DNA from: Comamonas resistens
GTDB lineage: Bacteria; Pseudomonadota; Gammaproteobacteria; Burkholderiales; Burkholderiaceae_C
Assembly: GCF_030064165.1 (NCBI RefSeq)
Contig: NZ_CP125947.1
Location: 434,001-498,000 of the forward strand
Length of the DNA stretch: 64,000 nucleotides
Direction: 5' to 3'
The notes under the pieces were generated by a model. The model was not told where the DNA came from. It did no database searches and worked only from the letters and a program-made list of their open reading frames with translations. The position numbers and the translations under genes are program-made. Positions 61,150 to 64,000 of the stretch are shown in pieces. Every line of letters begins with the position of its first letter. The first letter of the stretch is position 1.

Positions 61150-62799
61150 ATGTCATCTTCCCCCATCACCGCTCAGTCAGACCCGTCGTCAGCCGTTTTG
61201 TTGGGACTTGAAGAAATCCATCAGTTGATTAAGACCAACGAGTTCGTCCCTGCGCTCACAGCCTTGATGCAACGGGTGGCGCAGGACATGCGCAATCCGA
61301 AGCTGTGGCTGTTGATTGGCTTGGCCTATACCCGTATGTCCGACTGGACGCCCGCGATCGAAGCACTGCAGACTGCGCTGGAGATTGATCCCCAGGAAGT
61401 CCAGGCTGAGCATCTACTGTCCATGGCCTGGTTCAGCACGGGCCGCAAGCAGGAAGCCTGCGATCTGATCGACAAAGTGGCCAGGAAAGGAAACCTGGGG
61501 CCGCAATGGATGCTGCGTGCCTATATACATGCGCACACCAGCCGTGACCCCATGCTGGCGCTGCAGACCGCGCGCGACTGGGGGCGGCGCTTTGCTGATC
61601 CGCTCACGCGCAAGGCCAAGCCGCTGAAGGTGGCGGATCGCAACCCACGCAAAAAGCTCAAGATCGGCTACGTCACGGCGGACTTTCGCCAACACTCGGT
61701 GGCCTTTTTCATGCAGCCTGTGCTGGCCCACCACGACCCGGACTATGTCGAAGTGCATGTCTACTCCAACGGTCCTAGCGACAGCACCACTGAACACATG
61801 CGTTCTTTGGTGCCGCATTGGCTGGACGTGAGGGCGATGGACGATGAGGCGCTGTGCGAAAGAATCCGCCAGGAGGGAATCGATGTGCTAGTGGACTTGT
61901 CCGGTTTTACACAGGGCCACCGCCTGGGTGTTTTCGCTCGCCGCGCCGCGCCTGTGCAGGTGACCTGGCTGGGCTATATGCAGACACTGGGCATGAAAGC
62001 CATGGACTATCGCCTGGTAGATATGGGCATTGCCCCGCCCAGCCATGCACCGTATTACTCGGAAGCCTTGTTCTATCTGAAGAACATGGCCAGCTATGCT
62101 CCGCCTGCCTATGCGCCGTTGTGCGAAGAGCCGCCCATGCTGCGCAATGGCTACCCCACACTGGTCTCGCTCAATAGCTCGGCCAAGATCACCGATGAGA
62201 TGCTGGGCATCTGGGCGCGCATTCTGCATGCGCGCGAGGACGCACGCCTCATCATCATGGTCAAGGAAGAAAACGCCGATGCGGCCCAGGCCCATATGCA
62301 GCCGCGCGTGGAGGTTGCAGGCATGCCGCTGGATCGCGTATCCGTGCTGCATCAGCAGCCGCTCGACCAGTTCATGGAAATGGGGCATATCGCAGACATT
62401 GCACTCGATACCTCGCCCATCTCCGGCGGCACCACGACCTTGCATGCGCTATGGATGGGGCTGCCTATTGTTGCTATGGATGCAGTACGTGGAGCAGATG
62501 CATCCTCGGCTCGTATGCTCCAGGGACTAGGATTTGGCGGAGTGATCGCTGCGGATCCGCAGGGTTATGTGGATGCAACACTGACGCTGATGAGTGACTC
62601 AGGCTATTTGCTGCGTCTGCGTGCCTCAGCAAGGGATCAGCTCAGGTGCAGCGTCTTGATGGATTACATATCGCGAACGGCGGAGCTGGAAAAGGCTTTT
62701 CGCCTAATGTGGCTCAACTATCTGTGTGGTGATCGCAAGGCCTTGAGCATCAATGTCGACTTGGTGCAGACATTGGCCGAGATGGACGCAACTGCATGA
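61150..62799 (+). CDS. TPR-containing OGT/SPINDLY-like glycosyltransferase (GT41)
   Basis: A 549-residue cytoplasmic protein. Tetratricopeptide-like helices occupy about residues 20-140 (LWLLIGLAYTRMSDWTPAIE, ALEIDPQEVQAEHLL), followed by a GT41 catalytic region (about 170-530) with LKIGYVTADFRQHSVAFF, VDLSGFTQGHRLGVF and the UDP-sugar site IALDTSPISGGTTTLHALWM. GT41 proteins O-glycosylate Ser/Thr; bacterial ones near motility genes modify flagellin or surface proteins. It overlaps the downstream aminotransferase by 4 bp (ATGA). Acceptor is inferred from context. Confidence 0.82.
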   Translation: MSSSPITAQSDPSSAVLLGLEEIHQLIKTNEFVPALTALMQRVAQDMRNPKLWLLIGLAYTRMSDWTPAIEALQTALEIDPQEVQAEHLLSMAWFSTGRKQEACDLIDKVARKGNLGPQWMLRAYIHAHTSRDPMLALQTARDWGRRFADPLTRKAKPLKVADRNPRKKLKIGYVTADFRQHSVAFFMQPVLAHHDPDYVEVHVYSNGPSDSTTEHMRSLVPHWLDVRAMDDEALCERIRQEGIDVLVDLSGFTQGHRLGVFARRAAPVQVTWLGYMQTLGMKAMDYRLVDMGIAPPSHAPYYSEALFYLKNMASYAPPAYAPLCEEPPMLRNGYPTLVSLNSSAKITDEMLGIWARILHAREDARLIIMVKEENADAAQAHMQPRVEVAGMPLDRVSVLHQQPLDQFMEMGHIADIALDTSPISGGTTTLHALWMGLPIVAMDAVRGADASSARMLQGLGFGGVIAADPQGYVDATLTLMSDSGYLLRLRASARDQLRCSVLMDYISRTAELEKAFRLMWLNYLCGDRKALSINVDLVQTLAEMDATA

Positions 62800-63962
62800 C
62801 CACCAACCAGGAGCTGCCATGGGTTCCGCTGCTGGTGCCCGACATGCCGTCGCCGCAGGAACTGCTGCCCTGGCTGGAGCGCATGCATGCGGTACGGCAC
62901 TACTCCAACTTCGGCCCGCTGGTGCAGGAGTTGGAGAAGGCGTTCGCACAGCAATTTGCTCTTGAGTCGGAGCAACTGACCACAGTGGCCAACGCCACTC
63001 AGGGATTGGAGTTGGTCTTGCAGGCACTGGATTTACCAACTGGTTCCCGCATCCTGCTGCCAGCCTTCACCTTTGTTGCCACGGCCACCGCTGTGGTGCG
63101 TGCAGGCCATCAGCCTGTGCTTGCCGATGTGGATGCGCACACCTGGATGCTTACGCCCGAAATCGCACGCGCGGCCTGCGAGTGCATGCGAATCGATGCC
63201 GTACTGCCTGTCGCCACCTTCGGCATGCCGCACGACATGCGGGCCTGGCAACAGTTCGAGCGAGATACGGGCCTAGCCGTGGTCATTGACGCTGCAGCCG
63301 CTTACGGCAGCCAATGGCTGCAAGGCGCAGAGGGAACGCTAGTCTTCAGCCTGCACACCACAAAAAGCCTGCCCGCAGGCGAAGGTGGCTTGGTGGTCTC
63401 CACGCGCCCAGGCCTGGGCGCCAAGGTGCGCCAACTCTCCAATTTCGGTATCAACCTCGACCCTGGCGCTGCCATGCCCGTGGGCGCGCTCGCCGACCTA
63501 GGCAGCAATGCCAAGATGAGCGAATACCATGCAGCCATCGGTTTGGTATCGTTGCAAAAATGGGAACAGCATGCACATAAAAGGCGCACGCTGCAGGCAG
63601 ATTTGATACGTGAAATCTGCCTAGCCAGCGGCCATAGCTTGGCTTGGCAGGCTCAAGGTCCGGCTGGACCACAGATGGCTCCCACGCTGCTGTGCGTGCA
63701 ACTGCCTGATGCCGCGGCCCGCACTACGGTGGAACGAGCTTGTCAGGAGGCTCGAATTATGACGCGGCGCTGGTACCAGCCGCTGCTGCAGCACATGGAC
63801 GTGCTGCAGCAGCAGTGCCTGTCACTGGATACGCCCAATGCAGTGCAACTGGCGCAGACGCTGCTGGGGCTGCCGTTTTTTTGGGGCATAACGCTGGAGC
63901 AGCGTCAGAGAATATGTGATGTGGTAGCGAGGGCCTCGGCGGCTGCATGTTCTTTGAAATAG
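62796..63962 (+). CDS. DegT/DnrJ/EryC1-family sugar aminotransferase
   Basis: PLP enzyme that aminates nucleotide-linked keto-sugars, 388 residues. PLP-lysine K190 lies in SLHTTKSLPAGEGG, with the pyridine-N Asp in VVIDAAAAYG (D165) and the VANATQGLELVLQAL start. Translationally coupled to the OGT-like gene by ATGA, suggesting it makes an amino-sugar used by a nearby transferase. Product cannot be told from the sequence. Confidence 0.83.
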   Translation: MTTNQELPWVPLLVPDMPSPQELLPWLERMHAVRHYSNFGPLVQELEKAFAQQFALESEQLTTVANATQGLELVLQALDLPTGSRILLPAFTFVATATAVVRAGHQPVLADVDAHTWMLTPEIARAACECMRIDAVLPVATFGMPHDMRAWQQFERDTGLAVVIDAAAAYGSQWLQGAEGTLVFSLHTTKSLPAGEGGLVVSTRPGLGAKVRQLSNFGINLDPGAAMPVGALADLGSNAKMSEYHAAIGLVSLQKWEQHAHKRRTLQADLIREICLASGHSLAWQAQGPAGPQMAPTLLCVQLPDAAARTTVERACQEARIMTRRWYQPLLQHMDVLQQQCLSLDTPNAVQLAQTLLGLPFFWGITLEQRQRICDVVARASAAACSLK

Positions 63963-64000
63963 ATGTAGGCCTTCGCGGAGTGATGCACCGGTCAAGGGAC

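Noticed and set aside
1..64000. CRISPR array, tRNA, rRNA, prophage or full insertion sequence
   Set aside because: No regularly spaced direct repeats, no cloverleaf or rRNA sequence, and no transposase or phage gene were found on reading.

Overview
The window is a GC-rich chromosomal segment with no tRNA, rRNA, CRISPR array, transposase or phage gene that I could see. Gene content and order (hemE next to priA, a TetR-controlled paa operon, a LIV-type transporter, a flagellar block with FlhF, an FlhG-position gene and FliA) point to a betaproteobacterium of the Comamonadaceae, most likely Comamonas. This is recognition from memory, not a database match.

Layout. 1-3654: priA (cut by the window edge) and hemE, separated by a 649-bp gene-free, partly AT-rich region with three DnaA-box matches, a stem-loop and a perfect palindrome. 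3655-16143: a phenylacetate operon, paaG-paaI-paaK-paaABCDE-paaR, followed by a branched-chain-type ABC transporter with a fused LivM-LivG protein. 16152-22778: an OlsB-like ornithine acyltransferase behind a probable Pho box, a membrane protein, DsbD, a MATE transporter and a creatininase-family enzyme. 22836-25128: a Bug-type binding protein, an unknown protein and a histidine phosphatase. 25264-28962: an FbpABC-type iron transporter behind a Fur-box-like dyad. 28973-33166: a PhzF-family protein and an aminotransferase divergent from a MocR regulator. 33163-37018: four genes that match the Bordetella Lgm / Francisella NaxD-FlmK scheme for adding hexosamine to lipid A. 37067-60839: flagellar and motility genes: flgN-flgM-flgA, divergent flgBCDEFGHIJKL, an HDOD protein, flhB-flhA-flhF, an FlhG-position gene, fliA, and convergent motA-motB-cheY-cheZ. 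61150-63962: an OGT-like glycosyltransferase overlapping a DegT-type sugar aminotransferase, plausibly the start of a flagellin or surface glycosylation locus.

The most unusual signals are not genes. Four copies of a structured repeat each sit just after a stop codon, in the sense orientation; three are inside operons (paaD/paaE, fbpA/fbpB, flgE/flgF). Their stems vary in sequence while keeping base pairing, which suggests a conserved RNA fold. A second, palindromic repeat family is scattered between genes; one copy encodes the hydrophobic core of the DsbD signal peptide, and another forms a long imperfect hairpin followed by a T run between flgG and flgH. The priA-hemE gap has features of a replication-origin or DnaA-titration region.
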